Origin: Flavobacteriaceae bacterium UBA5079
GTDB taxonomy: Bacteria; Bacteroidota; Bacteroidia; Flavobacteriales; Flavobacteriaceae
DNA length: 6,700 bases
Reading direction: 5' to 3'
Assembly: GCA_002414705.1 (NCBI GenBank)
Contig: DIAL01000008.1
Coordinates: 14,565-21,264, forward strand
The position numbers and the translations under genes are program-made. Position 1 is the first letter of the stretch; each line of letters begins with the position of its first letter. Below the pieces are notes generated by a model that worked only from the letters and a program-made list of their open reading frames with translations, was not told where the DNA came from and ran no database searches. Shown in pieces: positions 5,621 through 6,700 of the stretch.

Positions 5621-6619
5621 ATGTCAATTAGGATTCTTTTAGTTTTCGTTTTTATTTTCAATATATCACATGCGCAAATATCAGATTTTAAATCTGTTAA
5701 TTTTAAGCAAGCAGATTATATGGCTAAACTAAACGCAGGTGCTAATTTGGATAATTTGCCGCTTTTGGCTCATAAGTTGACTTCTTCACTACCGACTGAA
5801 GTGGAAAAATTCAGAGCTATTTATATGTGGGTTTGTCAAAATATACAAGCAGATATTCCGCAACAAAATAAAATTTTTAGAAAACATAAAAAATTTAAAG
5901 GTGATAGTCTTGGGTTTATTAATTGGAATAACACCTATTTAAAAACCACCTTTAAAAGGCTTTTAAAAGATAAAAAAACCATGTGCACAGGTTATGCCTA
6001 TTTGGTGAAAGAATTAGCTTTTTTAGCAGATATAGAATGTGAAATAATAAATGGATATGGTAGATCTGTAGCATCAAACATTGAAGAACTTGACATGGCT
6101 AATCATTCCTGGAATGCGGTAAAATTAAACAACAAATGGTATTTATCTGATGCTACATGGTCTAGTGGTTATACAATTAATAGCACCTTTATAAAAGATT
6201 ATAATAACGGCTATTTTTTAACAGATCCCATATTATTTTCAAAAAGCCATTATCCTATTGACAAAGCGTGGTTATTGAATGACGAAACCTCAACATTAAC
6301 ATTTGTAGCATCGCCTTTAATTTATGGTGAAACCTATGAGCACGAAATAATTCCATTAAGTCCTAAAGACATGAACGTTAGTATAGTAAAAAACCAAGAA
6401 GTACATTTTAGTTTCAAAGCACTTAAAACCATTACTAAAAACTCCATTTCGCTTATTAAATATGTTGGTATTAAAGAACAGCCATTGGAAATCTACAACC
6501 TACAGCAAGACGATGGACTCATTTCTTTCAACTATAAATTTAACCGCAAAGGTCTTTATGACATTCATTTAAGAATTAACAACGATGTGGTTGCCACTTA
6601 TGTGATTAAAGTATCTTAA
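5621..6619 (+). CDS. Secreted transglutaminase-like (papain-fold) protein
   Basis: This 332-aa exported protein has a transglutaminase-like core that could act as a cysteine protease, a crosslinking enzyme or another thiol hydrolase; the substrate is unknown. The ATG at 5621 is chosen over an in-frame ATG at 5558. The product then starts MSIRILLVF with a proper signal peptide (cleavage A18|Q19 in SHAQI), whereas the longer form would put 21 polar residues in front and overlap the previous gene by 61 nt. The core spans about residues 60-190. C122 lies in TMCTGYAYL, H162 in NHSWNAV and D177 in LSDATW, the complete Cys-His-Asp triad in standard order. The DKKTMCTGYA context resembles the KY-type (kyphoscoliosis peptidase) branch. 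Residues about 215-332 look beta-rich and end in KGLYDIHLRINNDVVATYVIKV, perhaps an Ig-like domain. I do not recognise this part. The start lies 2 nt after the upstream stop, so the pair is probably translationally coupled. The terminator follows 40 nt after the stop. Confidence 0.88.
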   Translation: MSIRILLVFVFIFNISHAQISDFKSVNFKQADYMAKLNAGANLDNLPLLAHKLTSSLPTEVEKFRAIYMWVCQNIQADIPQQNKIFRKHKKFKGDSLGFINWNNTYLKTTFKRLLKDKKTMCTGYAYLVKELAFLADIECEIINGYGRSVASNIEELDMANHSWNAVKLNNKWYLSDATWSSGYTINSTFIKDYNNGYFLTDPILFSKSHYPIDKAWLLNDETSTLTFVASPLIYGETYEHEIIPLSPKDMNVSIVKNQEVHFSFKALKTITKNSISLIKYVGIKEQPLEIYNLQQDDGLISFNYKFNRKGLYDIHLRINNDVVATYVIKVS

Positions 6620-6659
6620 TAGAGATAAACAGAACCCTTTTTTTTGTCTAATTTATACT

Positions 6660-6690
6660 AAAACCACTTTTTAATAAGAGTGGTTTTTTT
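6660..6690 (+). terminator. Intrinsic terminator of the two-gene operon
   Basis: A 12-bp stem with one G-U pair joins 6660-6671 and 6676-6687 (core AAAACCACT / AGTGGTTTT) around a TAAT loop. It closes with a run of seven T (6684-6690). It starts 41 nt after the transglutaminase-like stop. The arms are nearly the same as in the htpG terminator. Confidence 0.9.
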
Positions 6691-6700
6691 ATGCCCAACA

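Noticed and set aside
6631..6645. T-run after the transglutaminase-like gene as a terminator
   Set aside because: Eight T's follow CCC, but there is no stem before them. The proper hairpin terminator is at 6660-6690.

Overview
The window looks like a chromosomal segment of a marine or freshwater Flavobacteriaceae-type Bacteroidetes. The evidence is the AT-rich DNA and the absence of Shine-Dalgarno sequences (every start is preceded by A-rich DNA). Two signal peptides end in the Bacteroidetes-typical 'A|Q' cleavage site, and there are TAnnTTTG-type -7 promoter elements. The protein families present are also typical of the phylum: an S9D glutamyl endopeptidase, an HtpG with Bacteroidetes signatures, and a Cys-rich N-terminal domain joined to a CarboxypepD_reg-like domain. 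Species cannot be assigned from the sequence alone.

Layout: all four genes are on the + strand and form three transcription units. Each unit ends in a clear intrinsic terminator. (1) Positions 1-235 are a non-coding upstream region with two inverted repeats and a weak promoter candidate. It precedes an exported 814-aa S9 serine peptidase (236-2680) that closes with a terminator at 2699-2732. (2) A 122-bp intergenic region carries tandem TGTCA boxes, a -24/-12 (sigma-54-like) element and a leader hairpin. It leads into htpG, the bacterial Hsp90 (2855-4765), with a terminator at 4791-4823. (3) A 114-bp intergenic region carries a pair of CACGTTT direct repeats exactly 21 bp apart (LytTR-type geometry), followed by a good TTTC-N19-TAGGTTTG promoter. 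This drives a two-gene operon. Its first gene encodes a 226-aa protein with a Cys-rich cytoplasmic domain, one transmembrane segment and a periplasmic CarboxypepD_reg-like domain (4938-5618). The second, starting 3 nt after the first gene's stop, encodes a 332-aa secreted transglutaminase-like cysteine hydrolase (5621-6619). A terminator lies at 6660-6690.

The first two units are conserved housekeeping or proteostasis functions (extracytoplasmic peptide degradation and cytosolic chaperone). Nothing in the sequence links them functionally beyond proximity. The third unit is the least understood: a putative LytTR-regulated operon that couples a membrane-anchored, possibly metal-binding protein to a secreted papain-fold enzyme. 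No mobile element, CRISPR array, tRNA or rRNA is seen.
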